Shown here: positions 13,199 through 21,860 of the stretch, one piece after another
Numbering within the stretch: position 1 is the stretch's first letter
How the letters are laid out: every line of letters starts with the position of its first letter
Source of the DNA: Janthinobacterium sp051380735
Lineage (GTDB): Bacteria > Pseudomonadota > Gammaproteobacteria > Burkholderiales > Burkholderiaceae_D
DNA length: 64,000 nt
Direction: 5' to 3'
NCBI RefSeq assembly: GCF_051380735.1
Contig: NZ_JBNYXQ010000001.1
Location: 1,740,544-1,804,543, forward strand
Program-made: the position numbers and the translations under genes
Notes under the pieces: generated by a model
The model's database searches: none
What the model was told of the DNA's origin: nothing
Seen by the model: the letters and a program-made list of their open reading frames with translations, nothing else

Positions 13199-14458
13199 TT
13201 AAGTCCCAGCCTTGGTGACATCGATCACCGCAGGGGTAGCAAGATCGGTATCTGACACAACTTCATCGCCCGCAGTATCGCCCCCAATCGCGATCCTGAC
13301 GACGTTGCCGACGACATTGGTAGCATCTCGAAGAGCGGTATCGCACAGGTGTGCGTAACGCATGGTCATCATTGGCGAGCTATGCCCCAGTGCCGACTGA
13401 ATCACAAACAGCGACACGCCATTCTGCGCCATGACGGACGCGTAGGTATGTCGCAAGTCGTGCACGCGCATACGGTCGATTCCAGCCTTTTCCAGCAATC
13501 GCTGCAAGCACTTGTCAATGTTGTACACGGGTCGGTCATCAGCAAGGTTCTTCCCTGGAAAAATCCACTGACTGTGCCCGTGACTCGGCAGCCCCTCCAA
13601 AAGCATGCGGGCCTGGGCACTGAGCACAATGTGGCGGGATTTCCCCGACTTGGTTTGCGGCAGATGCATCAACCCACGCCCCAGATCGACCTGCTCCCAC
13701 TTTGCGCGTAAAGCCTCATTACGGCGCAAGCCAGTCAGCAGCAAGAACTTGATCCCAGCGATACCATAGATGTGACTGTCTCCCTCCATCGCCTGAAACA
13801 ACCGCGAGATTTCATCGCTCGTCAGAAACCGTTCGCGTGCCCGTTGCTCCCGAAATTTGGCGATACCATAACAAGGGTTCTTTTCGATGATGCCCCAGAT
13901 GGTGGCCAGCTTGAGCATGCGCGCGATCAGCGACAGGATGCGGTTGGCTGTGGCCGGCGTACGTGAATTTGCAATCTCGCCGATAAAGGCTTGGATTTCA
14001 CGTGTCGAAATTTCCGACAATTTCTTATGGCCGAAGCGGGGGAGCAAATGGTTTTTCAAGCGGTGTGCATCGTCCTTGTGCGAGCGCTTGGTCTGCATCG
14101 CCATCGGCATATATTCGCGTTCAGCGAACTCGGCAAAGCTCGGCATGGCCTTGAGCTCGTCCTTCTCCTCCTGGGCGTCTTTACCCATGTCGAGCATTGA
14201 ACGCATTTCACCTGCCCGTTTGCGCGCGGCGGCAAGATCGGTGGCCGGATACTCGCCGATTCGGGCGGCACGCTTGCGCCCGTCGAACGTGTACCGCCAG
14301 AACCAGAATTTCCTGCCACCCTTGGTAACAGATAAGCGCAGTCCGGTCACTTCGGTATCGCTGACCTCGTATGCCTTGGACACTGCATCCTGCGGACAAG
14401 GGGGCAAGCGATCCAGATCGCGCTGGGTGAAACGAAATTTTCGAGCAAGTGTAGCCAT
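13199..14458 (-). CDS. P4-type tyrosine recombinase (integrase)
   Basis: A 419-aa protein from ATG 14458, chosen for a strong GGAGG SD 6 nt upstream; a longer reading to 14503 would run through a hairpin. The arm-binding domain (DUF4102) at about 1-90 includes TGLRLSVTKGGRKFWFWRYT. The core-binding domain follows, then a complete catalytic domain: TGLRRNEALRAKW, TKSGKSRHIV, HDLRHTYAS, LGHSS and the nucleophile in MRYAH. It resembles integrases of islands that insert at tRNA genes. It lies about 4.2 kb from the tRNA-Ile with one large gene between, so it may be responsible for that insertion or for a separate nested element. The gene is intact, unlike the split recombinase at 10.6-11.8 kb. Confidence 0.92.
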   Translation of the reverse strand: MATLARKFRFTQRDLDRLPPCPQDAVSKAYEVSDTEVTGLRLSVTKGGRKFWFWRYTFDGRKRAARIGEYPATDLAAARKRAGEMRSMLDMGKDAQEEKDELKAMPSFAEFAEREYMPMAMQTKRSHKDDAHRLKNHLLPRFGHKKLSEISTREIQAFIGEIANSRTPATANRILSLIARMLKLATIWGIIEKNPCYGIAKFREQRARERFLTSDEISRLFQAMEGDSHIYGIAGIKFLLLTGLRRNEALRAKWEQVDLGRGLMHLPQTKSGKSRHIVLSAQARMLLEGLPSHGHSQWIFPGKNLADDRPVYNIDKCLQRLLEKAGIDRMRVHDLRHTYASVMAQNGVSLFVIQSALGHSSPMMTMRYAHLCDTALRDATNVVGNVVRIAIGGDTAGDEVVSDTDLATPAVIDVTKAGT

Positions 14459-14488
14459 TGTAGGCCTCCATATTGATGACAAAAGAAA

Positions 14489-14517
14489 GCCCGCATTCGG
14501 CATAACCGAATGCGGGC
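14489..14517 (-). terminator. 12-bp hairpin in the integrase leader
   Basis: GCCCGCATTCGG and CCGAATGCGGGC pair perfectly with a 5-nt loop and are followed on the minus strand by TTTCTTTTG, 14 bp before the integrase SD. It is probably a terminator or attenuator that shields the integrase from upstream transcription. The rest of 14518-14935 has no gene; it contains the 16-bp repeat at 14801 and presumably the promoter of the large NTPase gene. Confidence 0.65.
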
Positions 14518-14800
14518 AAGAAGTTGATAAGCTGAGGTGGTGGGTGCGCGTTTTCAGAGTCCGTAATCATTGCTCCAACGTACCCTATCACCAGCGTTAC
14601 AAACCTTAAGCGCTAAGCGGGAATACAAGGAATGTGACAAGGGCCAGCAGGTGCAGTAGAACCATCCGGTTCATTTCCGTCTTTTCGAACAGAACACATA
14701 CAGCGAAGGGTAACGAACGCTAAGTCCTAGCATTGGAAGACCTGCTCATTCAGAGATCGACCAAATTAACAAGTACCTTTAGAATCATATCGATGTGAAG

Positions 14801-14816
14801 TACCCCCCTAGTCAAA
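14801..14816. repeat. 16-bp direct repeat flanking the second integrase (right copy)
   Basis: TACCCCCCTAGTCAAA matches 13113-13128 at 15 of 16 positions in the same orientation. It lies between the integrase gene and the NTPase gene. Confidence 0.45.
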
Positions 14817-14935
14817 CCAGCCCAGGTATTTATCCAAATCCATTTTCAATTCATACTAGATCTGCTGTTGACCAATCGCAGAGACAGCAGAAGAGAATAT
14901 TTTTAACAATCAGCATTCCAAATGTGTTGGGCACA

Positions 14936-17900
14936 ATGATTACAGATACCGATACTGTACGACTACTTGCAGAAATGAACGACGTAGCAGCTTTCGAACG
15001 AGTTGCAACGGCTGTGCTGCGCGCGGAGAATGCTCAGCTCTACGCGAACCTGTCTCATCCAGGTGTACAACCGGGAGGCAAAACTGTAAGAGCACCTTTT
15101 GATAACGTTGGGTGGGTGCAGTCGGCCGATGGAGCGCGATTTGTATGTGCGGCGCATACAACGGAGCAAAAAGACCTAAGGGGAAAATGGCTACACGATC
15201 CAGCAACAGTCAAACCCAGGAAGCCCGGTGGGAAGCCAACAAAACCTGCAGGTGACCTCATCAAGGGCATAGCGGAAATCCAGAAGCTGCGCGAAACCCA
15301 TCCACAACTGGCAGTGAGCTTAGCTCTGACGACCAATCGCGAGACATCACTAGAACTTCGAGTTGCGGTGGAAGCAATGGCACACTCCGCTGGAATCGAC
15401 CTCCACATTTGGCCCGTTTCCAGGATTGCTCATTTTCTTGATACCGATCCAACAGGCCAGATCATCAGGAAAAACACTTTAGGTATAGCTGTGAGGCTCA
15501 TGTCACGAGATCTTCTGCTTGAGCTAGGCAGGCGTAGCATCCAAGATCATCTGCAACTTGCAGCTACCAAGGACAATATCCTCCGTGACGGTTTTACCTT
15601 AGACCGTAGTGACACGTTAGTCATAGGGGCTTCAGGAATGGGCAAAACGACGGCCTGCGCGATAGAACTCAATAGTTTTATTAAGAAGGGACAACCGGCG
15701 ATCATCCTCAAAACGGAGTATCTGACTACCGCGACAACTATGGAGGCAGCTATAGAAAGTGAGCTGCGACGCACGGAACCCGATCTTGAATCGGGAGCCG
15801 GCAAAAAGGCACTTTTGCTTTGTATCGGCGAAGATCCACTAATGGTACTGGTAGAAGATATAAACCGTGCTGTTAACCCCGGACCGTTGCTAAACAAAGT
15901 CCTTTCGTGGATACGTACTTCTGCGAAGGCCAATGACGACGAACGACTGTGGCGCGTTGTCTGTCCTATCTGGCCACAGTACCTCGACTCGATAGAAGAT
16001 CAAAAGCGCGTGCTAGCAGCGATGACGTTGCTTCGTGTCGACAGATATACCTCAGCGGAAGCGATCCGCGCTGTACATAAGCGAGCGGGAATTCTAGGAA
16101 TCCAGATGGATGAGGACCGTGCTGTACTCATTTCTGTTCAACTAGGAAGGGATCCCTTACTAATTGGTCTCCACGACCTTAACTCAGAAGAGACTGCCTC
16201 CGGTGTCATTCAAACCTACGTAGAAGAACGTCTTAACATTGTTGCAACCCACATACATAGCCTTAAGTCTGAAGTAATCCAGGCTATGTCGGAACTACTA
16301 CGCAAGATGTTGCAGCACCGCAACTTGCGCCCCCAATGGACTGAGGTCAAGTCATGGATTGCGGACCAAGATATGATCGAACTACTGAGACATATTGCAC
16401 GCGAAGGAAATGTGATGCGGATACCAAGCGCTAGAGTAGAAGAAACGCTTGAATTCAGACATGACCGAGTATTACATCACCTGCTTAGTGGCGCGCTTGC
16501 GGAAGTATTCAAGTTAGATATGCTGCCCGATTATGCCACTGACCCGTTCTATGCGGAGGTGGCAGCACGTGCAGCAGTATGGACTGAACTCCCGCTGCAG
16601 CAACTAGAGAGGTGGATGGATGAGAGTCCAGAGACAGCGGCCTATGCCTTACAGATATCCTCTGAGTTTGGTAGCAGTTATACAACCATCGCGGCACAGG
16701 CACTGAGTCAATGGCTGCAACGGGAGGATGTGAAGGGAGATTCTTGGGTCAGTCAGCGGTATGCTGTCGCGCAAGTCCTCGCTGAAACGACCGCCCCAGA
16801 CATACGGTACCTCATCACACAATTCCCTAGCAGCGATTATCCATGGCATCCGCTTTTCTCCGCTGCTTTTAGAAATGGAGACCTTATTGCAGGACTACGA
16901 CTCTTGTCGCTGCGTGAGATCGGAGTGACAGTCGCTGGAAAGCAAAACCTTCTCGCATTCGTCAAGCGATTGTATAGCAACAAACTTAGCGCTGCCGTGG
17001 ATGCAACCCTACAGCGCACAGATCTAAATCACCTCCTAAACTCTGGCATGAGGGCGGGGGCCTTGCGATTAGCTGGATATATAGGCGACAGTTCGTTAGC
17101 GCAAGCAGTTCGAATATGTTGGAATCAAGACGACGATAGAGGCAGTAGACTACGATCGTACCTATTCGCGGCGGCGCGATGCTGCGGTAGCACTCCCGAT
17201 GCGATTCTAGGTCCTGTATGCGATGCATGGGAGGCTCTACCGGAAGATTCTGACTCCGATGTAGGTCAACCTGCCGAGCGCTTAGCTGCGGAGTATGTGG
17301 CATGGGAGTTCAGATCTTACCCAATAGGGAACGCAGTAGGCTATTTTGTCGAGCGGGCAAACACTTCCAAAAAGCTGGAATGGCCGATCACATATATGCT
17401 TCGTACCGTGGATCACCCCGACGCATTGGAGCAAGTTGCACGCTACGCAGCGAAGGCTGGCTTCATGTCGGCAAGTTCGTTGAAGTCCGATTGGGAGCCG
17501 CATTCGCGGAATTCTGGTAGACGCATGTCATTGGATTCAAAGAATCGACTCTTGAGAATTTTTAGCGATGAAACAGAGTCAGACAATGTACGAAAACAAA
17601 TGTTCGATTTTTGGGCTTTAGCTGCCGATGTTGCTGACCTCGATATTTTGCGCCAGATCCCTGAAGGAAGCCTTTTGCATGAGCGTTCTTTATGGGCGCG
17701 CGCACGCCGAAAAGACAGGTCTGTTATTCCACAGGTGCTCCGGAAATTCCCTGAGAATCCTGAACACTGGCTGCATATCGCAAGCTATCAGTGGTCAAAT
17801 ACTTTGACTGAGGCACTAGATCCGATACTTGATCAGGTCGCAGAGGAACAGGAAGAATATTCTAATCTAGAGTATGCCGTTGCCAAAGCGCTGGAACATG

Positions 17901-18580
17901 TTAAACCAAAGCAAGTAGTTAGCATGCTGCGGCAACGTTGGGCGAGATTGATGACAAAGCCCTTGATGGTTCAGACGGCTCTCCTCTCCACAGAACATGA
18001 TGCTACTATTTTAGTGCATGAAGCCTTTACATCATCTCAGAACCCACGTGCTCTGTTAAAACACTTTGTAAGCCATGCAACTATCAGTTCGAATGGAAAT
18101 TTCGGGTTGGTCGCTCCTACACAATTACATAATCTAATTCCTTACTTGGATCTCTTTCCAGAGGATGAGATTGAGTTGCTATGGGAAACCTGCACAAACA
18201 AAGGTTGGCTCGATTTTCGTATTAAGCATCTCGAATCACGAATGCGAAACATATCGAATCGCCACATGAGTCTGCCAAGCGATCCCGTAAATACTGAGGA
18301 CTTGGATCTAGCATTAAGTGGTACGATTGTTTATCTATCCATTTGGTTTGATCAACAAGTACAACGCGGTTTAGGACGTCAAAAGGTTTTCGCTGCGATA
18401 TTAGACTGGCTTAGCCATCATGATGAACAAAAGGCAATAAAAATTGTTGGTGAAATTGTGAGCCAAGTGGCTACTCGCAGAGAATTTCAAATGTTCGAGA
18501 CAACACTCGGACAGCGTTGCAGCACTGTACCAAATATGCGGGCCATACGTTTTAACGTCCATAGAAGAAGCTTGGTTTGA
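14936..18580 (+). CDS. Large P-loop NTPase, STAND-like, with nuclease-like N-terminus (putative defence ATPase)
   Basis: A 1214-aa protein from ATG 14936. An in-frame GTG at 14795 would add 47 residues of unlikely composition across the 16-bp repeat. Residues about 15-190 have the spacing of a restriction-endonuclease-like fold (AFERVATAVLRAENA..., ARFVCAAHTTE..., SLALTTNRE), but I cannot place a complete PD-(D/E)xK triad. Walker A is GASGMGKTT (231-239) and Walker B is LMVLVEDIN (302-310). The remaining 850 residues are predicted helical, repeat-like and without a recognised domain, as in the sensor arms of STAND proteins. The GC content is lower than the chromosome to its right. It is the last island gene before the tRNA. 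A role in phage defence is inference from architecture and location; a signalling or housekeeping ATPase cannot be excluded. Confidence 0.75.
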   Translation: MITDTDTVRLLAEMNDVAAFERVATAVLRAENAQLYANLSHPGVQPGGKTVRAPFDNVGWVQSADGARFVCAAHTTEQKDLRGKWLHDPATVKPRKPGGKPTKPAGDLIKGIAEIQKLRETHPQLAVSLALTTNRETSLELRVAVEAMAHSAGIDLHIWPVSRIAHFLDTDPTGQIIRKNTLGIAVRLMSRDLLLELGRRSIQDHLQLAATKDNILRDGFTLDRSDTLVIGASGMGKTTACAIELNSFIKKGQPAIILKTEYLTTATTMEAAIESELRRTEPDLESGAGKKALLLCIGEDPLMVLVEDINRAVNPGPLLNKVLSWIRTSAKANDDERLWRVVCPIWPQYLDSIEDQKRVLAAMTLLRVDRYTSAEAIRAVHKRAGILGIQMDEDRAVLISVQLGRDPLLIGLHDLNSEETASGVIQTYVEERLNIVATHIHSLKSEVIQAMSELLRKMLQHRNLRPQWTEVKSWIADQDMIELLRHIAREGNVMRIPSARVEETLEFRHDRVLHHLLSGALAEVFKLDMLPDYATDPFYAEVAARAAVWTELPLQQLERWMDESPETAAYALQISSEFGSSYTTIAAQALSQWLQREDVKGDSWVSQRYAVAQVLAETTAPDIRYLITQFPSSDYPWHPLFSAAFRNGDLIAGLRLLSLREIGVTVAGKQNLLAFVKRLYSNKLSAAVDATLQRTDLNHLLNSGMRAGALRLAGYIGDSSLAQAVRICWNQDDDRGSRLRSYLFAAARCCGSTPDAILGPVCDAWEALPEDSDSDVGQPAERLAAEYVAWEFRSYPIGNAVGYFVERANTSKKLEWPITYMLRTVDHPDALEQVARYAAKAGFMSASSLKSDWEPHSRNSGRRMSLDSKNRLLRIFSDETESDNVRKQMFDFWALAADVADLDILRQIPEGSLLHERSLWARARRKDRSVIPQVLRKFPENPEHWLHIASYQWSNTLTEALDPILDQVAEEQEEYSNLEYAVAKALEHVKPKQVVSMLRQRWARLMTKPLMVQTALLSTEHDATILVHEAFTSSQNPRALLKHFVSHATISSNGNFGLVAPTQLHNLIPYLDLFPEDEIELLWETCTNKGWLDFRIKHLESRMRNISNRHMSLPSDPVNTEDLDLALSGTIVYLSIWFDQQVQRGLGRQKVFAAILDWLSHHDEQKAIKIVGEIVSQVATRREFQMFETTLGQRCSTVPNMRAIRFNVHRRSLV

Positions 18581-18654
18581 CCTAGCTTCGATAGTTCACT
18601 CGATTTCTATAGGGAAGGATATAGCTGCTAAATTTTTTCGCCGAGTCAAATGAA

Positions 18655-18684
18655 AAAAAGCCAACCCCACAGGGTTGGCTTTTT
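18655..18684. terminator. Bidirectional terminator between the NTPase gene and the tRNA
   Basis: AAAAAGCCAACCC-CACA-GGGTTGGCTTTTT is a perfect 13-bp stem with A/T tracts on both sides. It can terminate both the plus-strand NTPase gene and the minus-strand tRNA. Confidence 0.9.
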
Positions 18685-18691
18685 CATTATG

Positions 18692-18975
18692 TGGTGGGCC
18701 TCCCGTGAGTCGAACACGGCACCAACGGATTCTGGTTTGTGTGACTTTCGCCACTCCCTGGACTATGCCTTCACCATAGCTTGCGCCGTAGGTGGGTGCC
18801 GTCTAGTCTCTACACCTTCAACAGCACTTTCGCACTGAAGCTTGGCTCGGCATTGCCTTACGCATCGCTGCGCTTAGGTTTCACCGAATTTGACACCATC
18901 CCTTACGCGGTTTCCCATCGCAAGGCACATTTACATATGAGTCCGCTGCTCTAACCAAGCATGAGCTAGAGGCCC
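18692..18975 (-). tRNA. tRNA-Ile(CAU) interrupted by a group I intron
   Basis: Exon 1 is 18975-18937 (39 nt, GGGCCTCTAGCTCATGC... ending with the CAT anticodon) and exon 2 is 18731-18692 (40 nt, from AATCCG, including the encoded CCA). Joined, they give a cloverleaf. The acceptor stem is GGGCCTC/GAGGCCC. The D-arm is GCTC/GAGC. The anticodon stem is GCGGA/TCCGT with loop CTCATAA, and the T-arm is CCGTG-TTCGACT-CACGG. The intron sits directly after the anticodon. CAU tRNAs with this body are either Ile2 (lysidine-modified) or elongator Met; Ile is preferred because the known Azoarcus homologue with the same intron is pre-tRNA-Ile. Its 5' half is duplicated 224 bp upstream. The gene marks the junction between the island and the core genome. 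Confidence 0.93.
18732..18936 (-). ncRNA. Group I self-splicing intron (Azoarcus type, IC3)
   Basis: The 205-nt intervening sequence is inside the anticodon loop of tRNA-Ile(CAU). It begins after the U of CAU, and an internal guide GTG sits inside ATGTAAATGTGCCTTGCG, able to pair with CAU through the expected U-G wobble at the splice site. It ends in G, as the terminal omega-G should. Internal blocks AAACCTAAGCGC, GAGACTAGACGGCACCCACC and GGTGAAGGCATAGTCC follow the well-known Azoarcus pre-tRNA-Ile ribozyme, which has the same host site and is also described as 205 nt. There is no ORF and no homing endonuclease. Self-splicing is expected from family knowledge but not shown here. Confidence 0.92.
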
Positions 18976-19159
18976 GAAACCTGTACTACCTTTACCACCT
19001 CACCGACAAGTCGAGGCCCTGGAACCCTGCAGTCCGGTGCGCGCTGGACCAGAAATGGACCAGACAGTGTTTTGCACAACTCAAAACCAGCAAGAAACCA
19101 ACCGTAAGTCTTTGAATCTAAAAAACTTCCCTTTATGTACCTTTTTGATACACAAGGTT

Positions 19160-19199
19160 TATGAGTCCGCTGCTCTAACCAAGCATGAGCTAGAGGCCC
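19160..19199 (-). repeat. Duplicated 5' half of tRNA-Ile(CAU)
   Basis: These 40 bp are identical to 18936-18975: the complete first exon plus one base, beginning exactly at the first tRNA nucleotide. The sequence then diverges into AT-rich DNA (AACCTTGTGTATC on the minus strand). It is a truncated tRNA and cannot be functional. The copies are 224 bp apart in direct orientation, as expected for a scar of recombination at the anticodon loop. The 184 bp between them and 19200-19307 contain no gene I can recognise, apart from the short rpoD 3' region. Confidence 0.9.
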
Positions 19200-19307
19200 T
19201 GGGTAATGCCGACGTGGCGGGCGTGGTGCCCTGCCTCGCGTGGCCGTTGTGAAACGGACACGGGAGCATAGGGGCAACCGCCGCCTACGTCAAGCCCTGA
19301 CGGGCCT

Positions 19308-21545
19308 TTAATTGCCTTCCAAGAAGCTTTTCAGCTTGTCGGAGCGCGATGGGTGGCGCAGCTTGCGCAGCGCCTTGGCTTCAATTTGACGGATGCGCTC
19401 GCGCGTGACGTCGAATTGCTTGCCGACTTCTTCCAGCGTGTGGTCGGTGGACATTTCGATGCCGAAACGCATGCGCAGCACTTTTGCTTCGCGCGGCGTC
19501 AGGGAATCGAGCACGTCCTTGACCACGCCGCGCATCGAGGCGTGCAGCGCTGCGTCGGCGGGGGCCAGGGTGTTGTTGTCCTCGATAAAGTCGCCCAGGT
19601 GGGAATCGTCGTCGTCGCCGATCGGCGTTTCCATCGAGATCGGTTCCTTGGCGATCTTCATGATCTTGCGGATCTTGTCCTCGGGCATTTCCATCTTGAT
19701 CGCCAGGGTAGCCGGATCGGGTTCGGCACCTGTTTCCTGCAGGATCTGGCGCGAGATGCGGTTCATCTTGTTGATCGTCTCGATCATGTGCACGGGAATA
19801 CGAATCGTGCGTGCCTGGTCGGCGATCGAGCGGGTAATCGCCTGGCGTATCCACCAGGTGGCGTAGGTCGAGAACTTGTAGCCGCGACGGTATTCGAACT
19901 TGTCGACGGCCTTCATCAGGCCGATATTGCCTTCCTGGATCAAGTCGAGGAATTGCAGGCCGCGATTCGTGTATTTCTTGGCGATCGAAATAACCAGGCG
20001 CAAGTTGGCCTCCGTCATTTCACGCTTGGCCTTGCGCGCCTTCATTTCACCGGCCGCCATCTGGCGGTTGATATTGCGCAGGTCCGGCAATGGCAGCACG
20101 ACGCGCGCCTGCAGGTCGATCAGGCGCTGCTGCAGTTCCTTGACGGTCGGAATGTTGCGACCCAGGATGGCGCTGTAGGCGTGGCCCGCGTTGACTTCGC
20201 CGTCGACCCAGTCGAGATTGGTTTCATTGCCCGGAAACACCTTGATAAAGTGAGCGCGCGGCATGCCGCAGCGGTTCACGGCCACGTCGAGGATCTGCTT
20301 CTCGATATGGCGCACTTCATCTACCTGGCCACGCAGGGTGTCGCACAGTTTTTCCACCACCTTGGCGGTGAAGCGAATGCCCAGCAACTCGTGCGAAATC
20401 GCTTCCTGCGCCTTGGCGTAAGGCTTGGAGTTGTAGCCTTCTTTTTCAAAGGCGCGGCGCATCTTGTCGAATTGCTGGGAAATCACGGCGAATTTTTCCA
20501 GCGCCGTGCGTTTCAGGGTTTCCAGCTGCTCGGCCGAGAAACCGGCGGCTCCGGATGCGCTCGCTTCCTCTTCTTCGCCCTCTTCCTCTTCTTCCTCTTC
20601 GCCCTCTTCCTCGTCTTCTTCGACGGGTGCGACGACCACCGGCGCGACCACCGGCTCGTTGTCATCGACCAGGCCGTCGACGATTTCATCGATCTTGGTC
20701 TCGTCGTTGGCGATGCGGTCGGCGGCGGCGATAATCTCGGCGATCGTCACGGGACAGGCGGAAATCGCCTGTATCATGTCTTTCAGGCCGTCTTCGATGC
20801 GCTTGGCGATCTCGATCTCGCCTTCGCGCGTCAAGAGTTCGACCGAACCCATTTCGCGCATATACATGCGCACGGGGTCGGTGGTGCGGCCAAAATCGGA
20901 GTCGACCGTCGACAGTGCAGCCTCGGCTGCCGCTTCGGCTTCGTCGTCGCTGGTGACAACGGCAACGTTATCGGTCAGCAACAGGCTTTCCGCATCGGGC
21001 GCGTGCTCGTAGACGGCGATGCCCATGTCATTGAAGGTGCCGATAATGCCTTCGATGGCTTCCGGATCGACAATGTTTTCGGGCAGGTGATCGTTGATCT
21101 CGGCGTAGGTCAGGAAACCGCGTTCCTTGCCGAACTTGATCAAGGTCTTGAGTTTCTGGCGCCGGCGCTCGAGTTCTTCCTCGGACGCTTCGGTGTCGGA
21201 CGAGAACGCGTCTTTCAGCAGCGCACGCTCTTTCGCCTTGCGATCCTTGGCCTTGGCCTTGTCGACAGCCTTCAGTTCGGCCCGTTCGACGGCATTGAGC
21301 GCGGCGACCTCGTCATTTTCTGGCTGGAATTCTTTTGGCTTGCGGCCCCGGCGGCCTGGCACTTTTACCGAGGGCAAGACATAGCCCGAGGTATCGATGG
21401 CTGCCAGGGTAGCCGCATCGGTGGTCTGGCTCACCACGGGTGCGCTGATGACCCGGGTTTCGGGCCGGTCCAGCGCCTTTTCGGCTTTCGTGGTAACTTT
21501 AGTGGGCTTAACAGCCGCTTTGGATTCGGGTTTCTTGATTGGCAC
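19308..21545 (-). CDS. rpoD: RNA polymerase primary sigma factor sigma-70
   Basis: A 745-aa protein, in the usual size range of betaproteobacterial RpoD. Region 1.1 is followed by the non-conserved region, which carries a Glu-rich run (about 300-325). Region 2 contains NLRLVISIAKKYTNRGLQFLDLIQEG-type sequence followed by YKFSTYATWWIRQAITR, which melts and binds the -10 element. Region 3 is QARTIRIPVH, and region 4 near the C-terminus (LEEVGKQFDVTRERIRQIE) binds the -35 element. It recognises housekeeping promoters as part of the RNA polymerase holoenzyme. It is the third gene of the conserved rpsU-(yqeY)-dnaG-rpoD macromolecular-synthesis arrangement and immediately precedes the intron-containing tRNA. 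Confidence 0.98.
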   Translation of the reverse strand: MPIKKPESKAAVKPTKVTTKAEKALDRPETRVISAPVVSQTTDAATLAAIDTSGYVLPSVKVPGRRGRKPKEFQPENDEVAALNAVERAELKAVDKAKAKDRKAKERALLKDAFSSDTEASEEELERRRQKLKTLIKFGKERGFLTYAEINDHLPENIVDPEAIEGIIGTFNDMGIAVYEHAPDAESLLLTDNVAVVTSDDEAEAAAEAALSTVDSDFGRTTDPVRMYMREMGSVELLTREGEIEIAKRIEDGLKDMIQAISACPVTIAEIIAAADRIANDETKIDEIVDGLVDDNEPVVAPVVVAPVEEDEEEGEEEEEEEGEEEEASASGAAGFSAEQLETLKRTALEKFAVISQQFDKMRRAFEKEGYNSKPYAKAQEAISHELLGIRFTAKVVEKLCDTLRGQVDEVRHIEKQILDVAVNRCGMPRAHFIKVFPGNETNLDWVDGEVNAGHAYSAILGRNIPTVKELQQRLIDLQARVVLPLPDLRNINRQMAAGEMKARKAKREMTEANLRLVISIAKKYTNRGLQFLDLIQEGNIGLMKAVDKFEYRRGYKFSTYATWWIRQAITRSIADQARTIRIPVHMIETINKMNRISRQILQETGAEPDPATLAIKMEMPEDKIRKIMKIAKEPISMETPIGDDDDSHLGDFIEDNNTLAPADAALHASMRGVVKDVLDSLTPREAKVLRMRFGIEMSTDHTLEEVGKQFDVTRERIRQIEAKALRKLRHPSRSDKLKSFLEGN

Positions 21546-21806
21546 AGGCGCTTTCGATTACACAACGACTTGCTTTACGGTGGATTAGGATAAAGTTTGC
21601 TGCCAGCTCCCGCGTCTCGACGGAAGCCACCATCTTCGAACCTGGCGACAACCCAGGCCCGACACTGTTACGTTACTTACACCTCATCGGCCACGATCCG
21701 CGGGAAATGCAAAACTTCCTGCGCCGATCAAGAGCCTAACTTACTGAAAACAAACACTATTTACGATCAGAATTAGCTTGCCAAAGCACACAATACTTAG
21801 CATTTG

Positions 21807-21834
21807 ATTATAGCACGCGAAAAATGTTTTTCCA
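21807..21834 (-). promoter_or_regulatory. Candidate sigma-70 promoter for rpoD
   Basis: On the minus strand TGGAAA, a 16-bp spacer and a perfect TATAAT (21812-21807) lie in the 315-bp dnaG-rpoD gap, 262 nt before the rpoD start. A dedicated internal promoter for rpoD is usual in this operon. The rest of 21546-21860 shows nothing else recognisable. Confidence 0.6.
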
Positions 21835-21860
21835 GTCCACACAATATCCAGAGAGCAACA

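Noticed and set aside
14795..14935. 47-codon N-terminal extension of the NTPase from GTG 14795
   Set aside because: It passes through the repeat at 14801 and has atypical composition. The ATG at 14936 is the more likely start, although its SD is weak.
18692..19199. tmRNA (ssrA)
   Set aside because: The highly structured region was first considered as tmRNA, but neither the 5' end nor a tag ORF fits. The halves join into a perfect CAU tRNA around a group I intron.
19353..21593. Long antisense open frame opposite rpoD
   Set aside because: It mirrors the codon pattern of rpoD on the other strand (low-complexity, His/Arg/Phe-rich) and has no SD or homologous pattern. It is a GC-rich shadow.
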